Source of the DNA: Bacteroidia bacterium
GTDB taxonomy: Bacteria > Bacteroidota > Bacteroidia > SpSt-205
DNA length: 26,831 nt
NCBI GenBank assembly: GCA_025060275.1
Contig: JANXCJ010000006.1
Location: 1-26,831 of the forward strand
Direction: 5' to 3'
Part shown: one piece after another, positions 1 through 9,078 of the stretch
How positions within the stretch are numbered: the stretch's first letter is position 1
Layout of the letters: every line of letters starts with the position of its first letter
Notes under the pieces: generated by a model
Databases searched by the model: none
Told to the model about the DNA's origin: nothing
What the model saw: the letters and a program-made list of their open reading frames with translations, nothing else
Position numbers and translations under genes: made by a program

Positions 1-408
1 CATGAAGGAAGCATGAACCTGATGAAAGGATCGGCTCTGAAGGGAGAGGTGGGCAGGTGAATGCCATGCAGCTAAGGGAAGGGGAATAGCCCAAAAAGCT
101 TGGTTGAGGGCCAGATTCCGTAGTAGATAGGCGTAATTCTCTGGATCGGGTTCCATCAAAATGACTTGGGTGGAATGGGGCATAAAGCTGCGTTGGACGA
201 GGCTCCAATATCCCCTGTGAGCTCCAATGTCAAATCCAATCCGACTGGTGGCAAGTCGTTCAAGCCATGAGGTGGGGATGTCCTCATGCTGCCTACCCCG
301 AATCCATGTCAGCCCGAGGCTATCCATCCAGACTTTTCCTTGCCAGCAGTAGAAGCGCCCTTCCAAAGAAAATGGCCAGCGATACCAATGCCGGTGTGGA
401 TTCTGCAT
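1..408 (-). CDS. FkbM-family SAM-dependent methyltransferase (partial, 5' end disturbed)
   Basis: The minus-strand frame stays open to the left edge, so the C-terminus lies outside the window. The peptide contains FDIGAHRGYWSLV (from about 231 down to 193), the glycine-rich SAM-binding motif of FkbM-type methyltransferases, followed by ILMEPDPENY, the acidic strand-2 motif that binds the ribose of SAM. Such enzymes usually O-methylate sugars or glycolipids, which fits the adjacent glycosyltransferase; that role is inference. The start is uncertain. ATG at 408 is the first start after an in-frame TAG at 459-457. Upstream, ATG 517 has a GAGGTGAG-like ribosome site and opens a short protein-like peptide in another frame that ends at 428. 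Removing one base near 454-448 would join the two into one longer protein, so the gene may be frameshifted. Confidence 0.75.
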   Translation of the reverse strand, partial: MQNPHRHWYRWPFSLEGRFYCWQGKVWMDSLGLTWIRGRQHEDIPTSWLERLATSRIGFDIGAHRGYWSLVQRSFMPHSTQVILMEPDPENYAYLLRNLALNQAFWAIPLPLAAWHSPAHLSLQSRSFHQVHASFM

Positions 409-603
409 AAGAAACTGCCATACCTTTTCAGGGGTCTCCTTCAGGCGCCACCCATGCTACCACTGCCTCAACCGCCAAATCGTCCCATTGATCCAGAGCG
501 CTAAAGTATCCATCCATCGCTCACCTCTTATCTCTAACCATCTTTTTATCATCTCCTTCAAGGTAGATACTGGAGCAGCCCAGATTGTTCCCTTAGCATG
601 GAC

Positions 604-2142
604 TTAGCTTTTGTTTTCTTTCCTTATCAGCTCCTTCTTTATCCAGCCGTAAGGAGCTACATACTCGAAACGGGTTTCTAATTGGGTCAGGTAGCTCCGG
701 GCTTCACAGGACAGCCGTACTCTTCCTGGGTGTCCTCGGCGGCTGATGAAAACTGCTTGAGCTGTGGAGTCTGCAAGGAGCTGGTCTATGCCGATCCGAG
801 TATGACCAGGCGTGTAGAGCTGGTAGAATCGCATAGTAAGATAGCAAGTGGGCGAGCGGCGTGTTACGGCTGTATCACATTTGCCTAAGTAATCTCCATA
901 CCGATACTCTGGATAGAAGTAGGGGGTCGTGCCTGCGGGTCCAAGCCATATTTTTCCAGTCGGCTGGAGCTTCAGCTCCTCAAGAGGAAATGGCACAAAC
1001 ACGGAAAATACATTGGAGACGCTACTTGTTGTTAGCGGCTTCACGTATGGACTGATTGTAGAAAGCAGAGACCATCTATTGCTGATTCCTGCGGAAATGC
1101 CGAGTAGAAGACCTATTCGCACCCATCTTGTCCATTTCTCCAAGGCAAATGCCGCCAATCCTGTCAAGGCTAAATAACTCTGGGCTAAGTATCGGTTACT
1201 CAAAGGGGCACTTTCCCATGCATCGCCGCCAACATATACAGTATATGCACAGACGCTCCCAGCTAAAACAATCGCTAAAAGGGAGAGGTCATGACGGCGA
1301 CCCAAGCGATGGGCTCCATATGCAGCCAGAGCCCAAAGAGGCATATTGGTGCCAATGCTGCCTCCTAATGTAGCCAATCCGTTCGCTATTCGGAGGACAA
1401 AGGGAATCGACGCTACCTTGAGTTGGTAGGTGTTGGGTAGTAGAGCTTTATAATACATCCAACGCCCTATCGTCAGCAGGGTCAAGGTCAAAAGGATGAC
1501 CAAAGAGAGAGAAAAGAGCGAACTCCATTTTCTTGTTCTATAGGCCCAAAAAAGCCCAATAGAGAAAGCAGGTATTAGAAAGTCCATTCGCAGAAGAAGT
1601 CCGATAGCGGTAGCGAGAAGGGCTTTCCAGTCGGGAGCTGGACTTTGCGCCGCCTTGAAGCTGAGGTAGGCTATCAGTGTCAGGATTGCACCAGTCTCTA
1701 ATCCCATGAAGTGCCATAGGGTGAGGGGTGGGAAGAGAGCTATGATCCAGCTTGCGAGCGAGGTGGTACTTGGAGGTAGATAAAGCGAAAAAAGCCGTCT
1801 TGTATAGACAAACTGAAAAGAAAGCGTGATGAATCCAGTGAGAATGATGGGTAGGGCTATAATATCTCTGGGTATGCCCCAGAGATGCCAGAATGCCATA
1901 TAAAGTACCCAGAGGGGATTTGTAAAGCCTTCTACTTTATCAGCTCCACAGTACCATACAAGGCCGCATCCTTGGACCATACTACGGGCGTAGTTCATAG
2001 AGATCATGGCATCATCTGTTAGAAGAAAGCGAAGGAAGCGCCCATTTTCATCTCTCTGAGTGAGAAAAAAGAAAATAAACCAGGAGCCTATCAGAAAAGC
2101 TGTGAGGAGGGATAGCCTAAAACTGGAGAAAAACCTTTGCAT
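604..2142 (-). CDS. GT-C type membrane glycosyltransferase (AftB-like)
   Basis: 512-residue polytopic membrane protein with about ten hydrophobic segments. The first, at residues 10-28, is followed by an extracytoplasmic loop with the paired acids TDDA (43-44) and then VEGFTNPLW (about 70-78). This DD ... EG(F/Y)TNxLW arrangement is seen in GT-C lipid-phosphate-sugar-dependent glycosyltransferases such as the arabinofuranosyltransferase AftB group. A later loop has the matching YVGGDAWE and NRYL motifs. It probably transfers a polyprenyl-phosphate-linked sugar on the outer face of the inner membrane; donor and acceptor cannot be read from the sequence. The stop lies about 90-190 bp before the FkbM methyltransferase on the same strand, suggesting a shared surface-glycan function. 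A TATCTTTA box sits 6 bp before the ATG. Confidence 0.75.
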   Translation of the reverse strand: MQRFFSSFRLSLLTAFLIGSWFIFFFLTQRDENGRFLRFLLTDDAMISMNYARSMVQGCGLVWYCGADKVEGFTNPLWVLYMAFWHLWGIPRDIIALPIILTGFITLSFQFVYTRRLFSLYLPPSTTSLASWIIALFPPLTLWHFMGLETGAILTLIAYLSFKAAQSPAPDWKALLATAIGLLLRMDFLIPAFSIGLFWAYRTRKWSSLFSLSLVILLTLTLLTIGRWMYYKALLPNTYQLKVASIPFVLRIANGLATLGGSIGTNMPLWALAAYGAHRLGRRHDLSLLAIVLAGSVCAYTVYVGGDAWESAPLSNRYLAQSYLALTGLAAFALEKWTRWVRIGLLLGISAGISNRWSLLSTISPYVKPLTTSSVSNVFSVFVPFPLEELKLQPTGKIWLGPAGTTPYFYPEYRYGDYLGKCDTAVTRRSPTCYLTMRFYQLYTPGHTRIGIDQLLADSTAQAVFISRRGHPGRVRLSCEARSYLTQLETRFEYVAPYGWIKKELIRKENKS

Positions 2143-2148
2143 GCAGCA

Positions 2149-2156
2149 TAAAGATA
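2149..2156 (-). promoter_or_regulatory. Putative -7 box (TATCTTTA) of the GT-C gene
   Basis: On the minus strand TATCTTTA matches the Bacteroidota -7 consensus TAnnTTTG at all but the last fixed base. It ends 6 bp before the ATG at 2142. It is weaker than the boxes elsewhere in the window. Confidence 0.4.
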
Positions 2157-2452
2157 GACTATACCGGCGCTCTTTGATGTATTTACTTTGATAGGTCTAT
2201 AGCGATTTATGTGGAGAAAGGGGGTAACCAGTTCGTGCGCGTTAGGACTGAATAAAACTCTTACTTCCTTCTAAATACACTTAGCTTGTAGGCCTGTATT
2301 GAGGTATTAGTGAAAAACGTTTGTAAGCTATTTGATTGTATTATTATCCAGAGGGACTTCAGTTGCAGTGGGACTACTTAGTTTTCCTATAGCCAGCTGC
2401 ATATTAGAGTCTTTCAGCATCGCTAACGCTTCAAGGAAGAAAAAGCCCCATC
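2157..2452. other. Intergenic stretch between GT-C gene and TolC gene
   Basis: About 300 bp between two same-strand genes. I see no convincing ORF with a good start, no clear hairpin plus T-run, and no RNA gene. The plus-strand open frame running from 2332 into the tolC gene looks like a shadow and has no recognisable motifs. Confidence 0.5.
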
Positions 2453-3799
2453 TTAGTCCACCCATGCCAACAAGGCCCTCAGTGAAGCTACCTCTATTCC
2501 GTACCGAGCATATAGATCATACAAGTTTAGAAGAGCATTAAATGCCTCTCGCTCGCGTCTATTGACAATAAAAAGATCACTCTCCCCTGCTCGGAAACGC
2601 TCTATCTCTATCTGAACTAACTCAATAGAGCTTGAGGTTACTTCTTGCTGAATTTGAATTTGTCTCCATAGAGAGTCTATGACCCCTAGTTGACTTAGGG
2701 CTTTATTGTATAGGGAGCGTGCTTCATATGCTTGCTCCCAAGATAGCTGCTGGATAAGGAGACGGGCTTCCAGAAGATCACCCCGTGCTTCTCTGAGATA
2801 AAGAGGAAGAGTGAAACTCAAGCCGAACTTGAAGTTGGTTGTAAAAGGATGATTCCAACCGGTATATAGGTATGCTGGATCTCGTAAAAAGAGATATTCC
2901 ATTTGGAGGCGAGGGCGAAGGCGTTCTGCTGCCCATTTGCGTTCTACTTCTGCTATCTGGCGCTTGAGAGAATATAACTTAAGCTTAGGATGGGAGGCTA
3001 TGAGGCTATCCCAATTTGAGCGGGGTATATAGGGTATCAAAGAGTCGGGTTGGAAACGCTCTAGAAATTGCTCGCTGGGGATTTCCTCCTGCCAAAGGTG
3101 TCTCTGAAGAAGAAGAGCTTTCTTGAGCAAGTCAGCTTGGGCTGAGAGGAGGGCCTGCTTTCTTATGCCTACTTCTACATATGCTTCTAGAGTCTCTGCT
3201 CGGGTGGCTTCACCTTGCATGAGAGCCTCACGAAGAAATCTGAGACGATTTTGGGCTACTTCAAGTTGCTGAGCATAGACTTTTGCCTTGTAATAAGCTG
3301 CAAACCATCCCCAATAATCTTGCTCTACTTCCAAGAGCACTGCCGCCAGAGCTATTTGTCTCTCATATGGAGCCATCTTAGCGTAGAGTAGAGCTTTCTG
3401 GATAGCTGCTCTCCGGTAATCTATAAATAGCCCTTGTCCTAAAGGTATGCTTAGCCCTGCCCCTAATAACCCTTGCGAAGGTGTGGCGTCCTCTGGATTT
3501 AGGGAAAAACCGCCAGTATTTTCATATAAACCTTTTATATCAAGTCCATTCCATATCGGCACTTTCAGCTCAGAAGAAAAAAGGGTATAGTAGAGCTGAT
3601 TTTTGAAGTTTTTTTCTAAGTAGCTTCCTGTGAGAAGGGGGTCCCACACACCTCTGGTGGAAGTAAGCTGAGCCTCCGCAAGAGAGGGTATCAATCTAAT
3701 CGCCCGAGTGAGTGGATGCTTCTCTAAAACATGCCTATATACCTCAGGAAGCGACAGAACCTCCTGAAGCCATATTAGGAGGGAAGTGAGGAGGAGCAT
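2453..3799 (-). CDS. TolC-family outer-membrane efflux protein
   Basis: 448 residues, typical for the TolC/OEP family. A short hydrophobic start (residues 1-16) acts as a signal peptide. Two long helical halves rich in Ala, Leu, Arg, Gln and Glu follow (about 130-230 and 330-440), each preceded by a beta-strand stretch, as expected for the two OEP repeats that form the trimeric channel-tunnel. Motifs such as GAGLSIPLGQGLFIDYRRA and LSFTLPLYLREARGDL match the conserved membrane-strand to helix junctions of the family. It is the last gene of a tight operon, starting 3 bp after the adaptor stop, so it should be the outer-membrane exit duct of the exporter encoded by the next two genes upstream. 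The cargo is unknown. Confidence 0.9.
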   Translation of the reverse strand: MLLLTSLLIWLQEVLSLPEVYRHVLEKHPLTRAIRLIPSLAEAQLTSTRGVWDPLLTGSYLEKNFKNQLYYTLFSSELKVPIWNGLDIKGLYENTGGFSLNPEDATPSQGLLGAGLSIPLGQGLFIDYRRAAIQKALLYAKMAPYERQIALAAVLLEVEQDYWGWFAAYYKAKVYAQQLEVAQNRLRFLREALMQGEATRAETLEAYVEVGIRKQALLSAQADLLKKALLLQRHLWQEEIPSEQFLERFQPDSLIPYIPRSNWDSLIASHPKLKLYSLKRQIAEVERKWAAERLRPRLQMEYLFLRDPAYLYTGWNHPFTTNFKFGLSFTLPLYLREARGDLLEARLLIQQLSWEQAYEARSLYNKALSQLGVIDSLWRQIQIQQEVTSSSIELVQIEIERFRAGESDLFIVNRREREAFNALLNLYDLYARYGIEVASLRALLAWVD

Positions 3800-3802
3800 A
3801 TT

Positions 3803-5179
3803 TTACTTTTTGCTTTCCTTTTGGCTTTGGGGGGAGGATGAGAATTGTGGAATCATATCTGGTGGGAAGCCATTAATCTGCCGCCATATTTCATACCAGA
3901 TGGGTACGTCACTTAGTAGAAACCAGCCTCGTGCGCCTCCACCTAGTCTTAGTAGTGTAGGCCACTTCTCCTCTGCTGGATCAGGTATGACAAGAACACG
4001 AAAGAAGCCTGTACCCATATCTACATAGTCTATTGTTGCCACGCGTCCAGCAAAAGTTCCAAAGCTCAAGTTGGGCCAACCTGAAAAGACAAAGGCAGGC
4101 CAACCGTCAAACTGTAGGCGAACTGGGGTTCCTTTTTGTAGTAAAGCCACATCTAAGGGTCGTACATATAACTCCACTGCTAACTTGTAGGCTGCAGGCA
4201 TGAAGACTGCCAGTGGTTCTCCTTCCTTGATTACTTCTCCTACACCTGTTTTTATTGCCCTTACTACATAGCCGTCTTGTGGAGCCAGTATAGCGTAGAA
4301 GCCTCTTCTGACGTCTATGTTAGCGATTTCATTTCTTAGTTTGGCTATCTCTCCTTCTGTTTCATATAGATAGCTTTCGGTACTTCTAAGGTCAGCTTCT
4401 ACTTTAGCTATTTTCTCGGCGTAGTCTGCTTTGATTACAGCAATCTGGATTTCGGCATTTAGCACATCAGCTTGACTTGCATTTAGCCGGTTTTGGGCTG
4501 CGATGAGTTTCGCTTGGGCTTCTTGGAAACGCATTTGACGAGTTTGCAGCTCTGTCAGGGAGCGTAGTTTTTGTAGATATAAGGACTCCTGGCGCGCATA
4601 TTGATTCTCAGCGAGAGCGTATTCTACTTGAGCGGCTTTTAGAGCGGCACTATCTGCTTCATAACGCAGACGAGCTTGAATAAGCATATTCTGAGCACGT
4701 GCTAAACTGCCATCCCGAGCTTTGTATAATGCGTCTCTTTGCATTCTTAGAGCTACTATCTTTTCTTGTTGGGCTTTTGCGATATTCTCTTTTGCTTGCA
4801 GTTGTTCACGAAGGCGCAGGGGTAAATTAGGGTCTAAGTAGTAATCTTTTATCTCGCCTATCAATAGCAGCGTATCCCCAGCTTTTACAAGGTCTCCTTC
4901 ACGGACGTACCACTGCAGAATCCGCCCAGCTATCATACTATGAAGGGTCTGGGGACGCACATCGGGCGTGAAAGAAGTAACCTTCCCTACAGCAGATATA
5001 TTTTGGGTCCATTTCATGAAGAGGAAGCCTAAAAAGAACAGGCTAAGAATTCCTATGCCTCGGAGACCCCGACGTACCCATATAGGAGGTTCTATAGTTC
5101 TTCCAATCGCATATCCTACTTCATCTATGCGAGAAGTTCTGAATCCAACAGGTTTCTTAGCCCATGTAATTTTTTTCAT
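3803..5179 (-). CDS. HlyD-type membrane fusion (adaptor) protein
   Basis: 458 residues with the layout of a type I secretion or efflux adaptor. A cytoplasmic N-tail is followed by one membrane helix at about 40-57 and the first lipoyl half-motif (SMIAGRILQWYVREGDLVKA, about 81-100). A long coiled coil rich in Ala, Gln, Glu, Lys and Arg spans about 115-290. The second lipoyl half (APQDGYVVRAIKTG ... GEPLAVF) follows at about 300-330, then a beta-barrel domain. Known adaptors bridge the inner-membrane ABC exporter and the outer-membrane TolC. The gene starts with ATG 3 bp after the ABC transporter stop and ends 3 bp before tolC, so the three are surely co-transcribed. No Shine-Dalgarno sequence is visible. 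Confidence 0.9.
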   Translation of the reverse strand: MKKITWAKKPVGFRTSRIDEVGYAIGRTIEPPIWVRRGLRGIGILSLFFLGFLFMKWTQNISAVGKVTSFTPDVRPQTLHSMIAGRILQWYVREGDLVKAGDTLLLIGEIKDYYLDPNLPLRLREQLQAKENIAKAQQEKIVALRMQRDALYKARDGSLARAQNMLIQARLRYEADSAALKAAQVEYALAENQYARQESLYLQKLRSLTELQTRQMRFQEAQAKLIAAQNRLNASQADVLNAEIQIAVIKADYAEKIAKVEADLRSTESYLYETEGEIAKLRNEIANIDVRRGFYAILAPQDGYVVRAIKTGVGEVIKEGEPLAVFMPAAYKLAVELYVRPLDVALLQKGTPVRLQFDGWPAFVFSGWPNLSFGTFAGRVATIDYVDMGTGFFRVLVIPDPAEEKWPTLLRLGGGARGWFLLSDVPIWYEIWRQINGFPPDMIPQFSSSPQSQKESKK

Positions 5180-5182
5180 GGC

Positions 5183-7288
5183 CTAAAGAGGTAGGCTTAG
5201 TTGCTGCACTTTGAGGGAAGCCGAAAGCCCCATGTAAGGACCAAAGTACCGCAGTTCTCCCTCATAAAAGAAGGCCACTTTATCGCACATTTGCATTACT
5301 TGGGGTTCCCGAGAGACTACTAAAGCAGTATAAGGCATTTCTGGTGATAAAATCAGCTCATATATGGAAGCTTTCTGGCTCCACTCTATGGTCGCAAAAA
5401 TATCATCTACAAAGAGAAGGCTGGGTTTTGTAAGGAGTGCGCGAGCTAAGATGAGTTTGCGCTGATCAATCTCACTAAGAATCCCTCTGCCCTGCGGGGG
5501 CAAAACTGTGAAGAAACCTTCTGGGAGCTTTTCAATACTTTCTTTGAGGCCTAAACGATTGCACACGTGCATTACCTCTTCCCAGGAGACATTAGCAGTC
5601 CCTAAGGTTAAGTTATCCCATACCCGCGCTTCTATAATCTCTCCTGCTTCTAAGGCGTCTCCTATACGGGAGCGAAGATATAGAAGGTCTATTTGACGCA
5701 AGTCTATGCCTGATATGTGAATATCTCCCTCATAATCTCTGTAAAGCCCATAAAGCAAGTATAATAGGGTGCTTTTGCCGCTACCCGCCGGACCTGTTAT
5801 GCATATCTTTTCTCCTGCGGCTATTTCTAAAGAGACATTCCTTAGCACAAGGTGAGTAGAATACCCTCTTTTGAAGTTTAGCGTAACATCTCTCATAGAA
5901 ATAGAAAAGGGCTTAGAGGAGGGTAAAGCTATGCCGGACAGCTTCTCGTGAGGAGGAGTAAATATTTGGGTGAGTTTATCCATACCTACTATTGCGTCAT
6001 AGAGGGCTTCTAAGTTACCTACTAAGTCTTGAACTGCACCTAAAATCAGGAATAGCACTAACTCTGAGGCTACAAACTGCCCCAGACTAATATCTTTCTC
6101 TATCACCAACCATGCCCCTGCAATTAGCATAATAAGGGCAATCGCTACTTGATAGAAGAAAAGGAGCCCTTTCTGCACAAGAATCAAACGGAAATAACGC
6201 TGACGCGCAGTAAGGTAGCGCTCTTCTAACTCCTGTGTGCGTCTGTATAAAATAGGTGGGAAGCCTGCTACTTTGAAGGTTAGGAGAGCTCTTGCGAGCT
6301 CTTCTAACCAGCTAGCCATGCGATATTTCTCGTCAGAGACAGCCTTTTTCTTATGATAGGTAGGGGAAAAAGTTAGGTATAAGAAAACTCCCACTATTGC
6401 TGTAAGTATGAGTATAGAAAAAGCAAGAGCCTCTGCATATACAGAGAGCAGTATTACACCAAAAAGGATAGTGAGAAGGTCTGCTGGTACGTTCAGAAGC
6501 AACTTTGCGAGGTTTTTCTCTAGTGTGAAGATTTCAAAATAGCGATTGATGAGGGCGGGAAGGTTCTCCCGAATTACCGCTGGAAATACCCACCGCGGCA
6601 CATGATAGACAATCTCTAATGTAGAATGGAGGAATAAGCGTCGCTGGAGGTGCTCAATCAGGATATATTGCCCTATACGCACTAGGGCAGCTGTGGTCAG
6701 CACAAAGCCAGCCAGAATAATTAACGTAGTCAGCCCTGTAACCCACTGAAGCGTTTGAATGTAAGTATAGATTGCCTGGACAATTACAGGAACTAAAAAA
6801 TTGGCTCCTCCAGATACGGCTGCATACAGGTAGATATATGCTACTATGCGACTCTCAGCGGAGAAAAGACGCGTAAGCTTTCCTAAGGGCTTGGTAATCT
6901 CAGCAGAGAAGGGAGAGGGATAGAACCCCCGCGGTACGACAATATACATGTAGGCATCCTCCCCTAAACCTTTCTGTAGGAGCTCTTCAGGGCGAAAGCG
7001 GCCTAAGAAGCGTTCATCCCTCCAGAGATACCATTCAATCCCTTCTGTAGGAATAGTAAGATAGAACTGTCCCCAGTCGCGCCTTACGAGAATGAGTGGC
7101 AGTCTGCGCGCTTGAAGATATTCAAAAAGTACCTCACGAGAAAAAGCATGGGAGAATGCTATAAGATTTGCTTCCCCTAAATACTCTTGGAGCGCATCAT
7201 AGGAACGGGGCCAGATCATCCCCTCCTGGGCAGTCCCTACATATTCCTGCTTATAAAACTCGCTTAATGCCTGGAGATAAACGCGCAC
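5183..7288 (-). CDS. ABC exporter (permease fused to ATPase) with N-terminal C39-like region and non-canonical NBD
   Basis: 701 residues, GTG start. Residues 1-135 look like a peptidase-C39-like domain without an evident Cys/His pair, comparable to the substrate-docking domains of HlyB-type exporters (inference). About six membrane segments lie between 150 and 425. The ATP-binding domain (about 460-690) has a perfect Walker A (GPAGSGKST, 499-507), but the other motifs deviate. The Q-loop region lacks the glutamine, the signature reads LSEID instead of LSGGQ (604-608), Walker B ends LLFVDD with Asp in place of the catalytic Glu (624-629), and the switch histidine is replaced by Ser-Arg (VVSREP, 657-662). 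The gene sits 3 bp after gatB and 3 bp before the HlyD adaptor. It probably exports a peptide, protein or lipid through the encoded adaptor and TolC. Confidence 0.85.
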   Translation of the reverse strand: MRVYLQALSEFYKQEYVGTAQEGMIWPRSYDALQEYLGEANLIAFSHAFSREVLFEYLQARRLPLILVRRDWGQFYLTIPTEGIEWYLWRDERFLGRFRPEELLQKGLGEDAYMYIVVPRGFYPSPFSAEITKPLGKLTRLFSAESRIVAYIYLYAAVSGGANFLVPVIVQAIYTYIQTLQWVTGLTTLIILAGFVLTTAALVRIGQYILIEHLQRRLFLHSTLEIVYHVPRWVFPAVIRENLPALINRYFEIFTLEKNLAKLLLNVPADLLTILFGVILLSVYAEALAFSILILTAIVGVFLYLTFSPTYHKKKAVSDEKYRMASWLEELARALLTFKVAGFPPILYRRTQELEERYLTARQRYFRLILVQKGLLFFYQVAIALIMLIAGAWLVIEKDISLGQFVASELVLFLILGAVQDLVGNLEALYDAIVGMDKLTQIFTPPHEKLSGIALPSSKPFSISMRDVTLNFKRGYSTHLVLRNVSLEIAAGEKICITGPAGSGKSTLLYLLYGLYRDYEGDIHISGIDLRQIDLLYLRSRIGDALEAGEIIEARVWDNLTLGTANVSWEEVMHVCNRLGLKESIEKLPEGFFTVLPPQGRGILSEIDQRKLILARALLTKPSLLFVDDIFATIEWSQKASIYELILSPEMPYTALVVSREPQVMQMCDKVAFFYEGELRYFGPYMGLSASLKVQQLSLPL

Positions 7289-7291
7289 GCT

Positions 7292-8722
7292 TCAGGCTAA
7301 TTTTTCAGCTATCTTTTTCTGCACTTCACGAGGGTCAGCCCGACCACCAGAACGGCGAACCACCTGCCCTACAAAGAAACCTAAAAGCCCCTTTTTACCC
7401 TTCTTATATACCTCTACCTTATCCGCATTTTCGGTAAGAACCTCTTCAATCCACCTTTCTATAGTTGTCTCATCCTTCAAAAGGAGCAAGTTTTTCTCTT
7501 GGGCGAGGTACATAGGGTCTAACTCAGGGTTACATATCAGTGTGGGAAATAGTTCTTCTCTTGCAATATTTAGGCTAATGTAGCCCTCTTCAACTAAACT
7601 TATAAGTCTGGATAGTTGGGTCGGTGGAAGGGGAAAGTCTTCCATGGGAATAGCCTTCTGGTTTAGATACGCTCGTATGGGTCCATTAATCCAGGAGGCT
7701 GCTACTTTGGGCATTATCCCTTCTTTCAGTAGGGCAGAAAAATATTCCGCATAAGGACGGTCCTCTGTGAGAAGGGTAGCTTCTTCCATAGTGAGTTGAT
7801 ACTCGTCTATCATTTTTTCAAAAAGCACATCAGGTAGTTCAGGCATACTGGCTGTCCACTGCTCAAGAAGGGTCTGAGATAGGCGAATAGGAGGGAGATC
7901 AGGCTCTGGAAAGTATCTATAATCATCGGCTGTCTCTTTTTCCCGTAGGGGCACTGTCTGGGTCCCATCCCATGTGCGTGTCTCCCGCAGTACTGGCTGT
8001 CCCCTTTCTAAAAGGGCTACTTGCCGTGAAAATTCGTATTCCAGGGCTTTGCCTAAGGCACTGATAGAGTTGAGGTTCTTTATTTCTACTCGGGTACCGA
8101 AGGTCATCTGACCCACCGGGCGCACAGATATATTAGCATCGCAGCGTAGGCTACCCTCTTCCATGTTTCCATCACAGATTCCTAAGAATCGTACTAATCT
8201 CCGAATATAATTTAGGTAAGTCATCGCTTGCTGGGGTGTCCGAATATCTGGCTTAGATACAATCTCTACAAGGCCAATACCAGCCCGATTGAAGTCTATG
8301 AGAGTGTCAAAGGGGTCTTGGTCATGAAGGCTCTTAGCTGTGTCTTCCTCTAGCTGGAGTCTTTCTATTCCTATGCGATGTTTAGTGCCGTCTGGAAGAT
8401 TTATCCATACTACACCTTCTCGAGCTACAGGAGCAGCCTCCTGAGTAATCTGGTATCCTTTCGGCAAATCGGGATAAAAGTAATTTTTGCGAGAAAAGTA
8501 GAATTCTTGGGCAATCTCACAGTGGAGAGCTATGCCCAGACGAACTACCGCCTCTAAACACTTTTCATTCAATACAGGCAAAGTGCCCGGGTAACCGAGA
8601 GATATTACAGATATGAAGCGATTAGGGCGCTCTCCGAAGGTTACTGCCTCGGGAGCAAATATTTTCGCAGCAGTCTGAAGTTGGGCATGTACCTCTAGCC
8701 CTACTACCATCTCATAAGCCAC
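7292..8722 (-). CDS. gatB: Asp/Glu-tRNA(Asn/Gln) amidotransferase subunit B
   Basis: 476 residues, the usual length for GatB. It opens with YEMVVGLEVHAQL and carries the family signature FSRKNYFYPDLPKGYQITQ (about 76-94). The tRNA-binding helical and YqeY-like tail (about 330-476) ends with KKGLLGFFVGQVVRRSGGRADPREV-type sequence. GatB binds misacylated Glu-tRNA(Gln) or Asp-tRNA(Asn), phosphorylates it, and receives ammonia from GatA, forming Gln-tRNA or Asn-tRNA in the cytoplasm. gatA and gatC are not in the window. The start is GTG at 8722, exactly 4 bp after a TATCTTTG promoter box, so the mRNA is probably leaderless. It is the first gene of the operon with the ABC/HlyD/TolC exporter, all with 3-bp spacings. 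Confidence 0.97.
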   Translation of the reverse strand: MAYEMVVGLEVHAQLQTAAKIFAPEAVTFGERPNRFISVISLGYPGTLPVLNEKCLEAVVRLGIALHCEIAQEFYFSRKNYFYPDLPKGYQITQEAAPVAREGVVWINLPDGTKHRIGIERLQLEEDTAKSLHDQDPFDTLIDFNRAGIGLVEIVSKPDIRTPQQAMTYLNYIRRLVRFLGICDGNMEEGSLRCDANISVRPVGQMTFGTRVEIKNLNSISALGKALEYEFSRQVALLERGQPVLRETRTWDGTQTVPLREKETADDYRYFPEPDLPPIRLSQTLLEQWTASMPELPDVLFEKMIDEYQLTMEEATLLTEDRPYAEYFSALLKEGIMPKVAASWINGPIRAYLNQKAIPMEDFPLPPTQLSRLISLVEEGYISLNIAREELFPTLICNPELDPMYLAQEKNLLLLKDETTIERWIEEVLTENADKVEVYKKGKKGLLGFFVGQVVRRSGGRADPREVQKKIAEKLA

Positions 8723-8726
8723 GAGG

Positions 8727-8734
8727 CAAAGATA
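8727..8734 (-). promoter_or_regulatory. -7 promoter box of gatB (TATCTTTG)
   Basis: A perfect TAnnTTTG match on the minus strand, followed by four bases (CCTC) and the GTG start of gatB. A run of T residues lies about 19 bp upstream where a -33 TTTG would be expected. Supports a leaderless transcript for the gatB-exporter operon. Confidence 0.75.
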
Positions 8735-9078
8735 ACATTACAGGGGTAGCGAGAAAAAGATAAAACATGCAAGTTAGCCCATCTGTAGCAGGTTCTGCAT
8801 ATACAGGTTTGAGCAAAGTCTATGGTGCGGAGTCATCACAAGGCTTTTCCGCGGGTATAAAGGAGTATCCCCTAGAAAATATTAGCAGGTGGGTTTGCCT
8901 TCTTTTTGGGGAAGCTCTGCTACTTGATACTTGAATTACCTCTTGTATTATATTTCTGCCGCTTTAGCCTTGCGGTCTCTTTCAGGTCTGTGTGTAGCTG
9001 TATCGGGACCTATGGTTATCTTCAGAGAGGCTAAGTTTGGGTGGATTTCAGGTGAGCTTGTATGGATTAGAAAAATAG
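8735..9078. other. Intergenic stretch between tamB end and gatB promoter
   Basis: About 340 bp after the tamB stop. It contains a 55-codon plus-strand ORF (8767-8934) with no promoter box, no ribosome site and no recognisable motif, which I do not call as a gene. A T-rich run on the plus strand (about 9096-9113) lies inside the end of tamB. No RNA gene or strong hairpin was seen. Confidence 0.5.

Noticed and set aside
286..504. 72-codon plus-strand ORF at the left edge
   Set aside because: Antisense to the FkbM methyltransferase, proline-rich and without features.
8767..8934. 55-codon plus-strand ORF in the gatB-tamB gap
   Set aside because: No promoter box at the usual spacing, no ribosome site, no recognisable motif. 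An ORF of this length is expected by chance.
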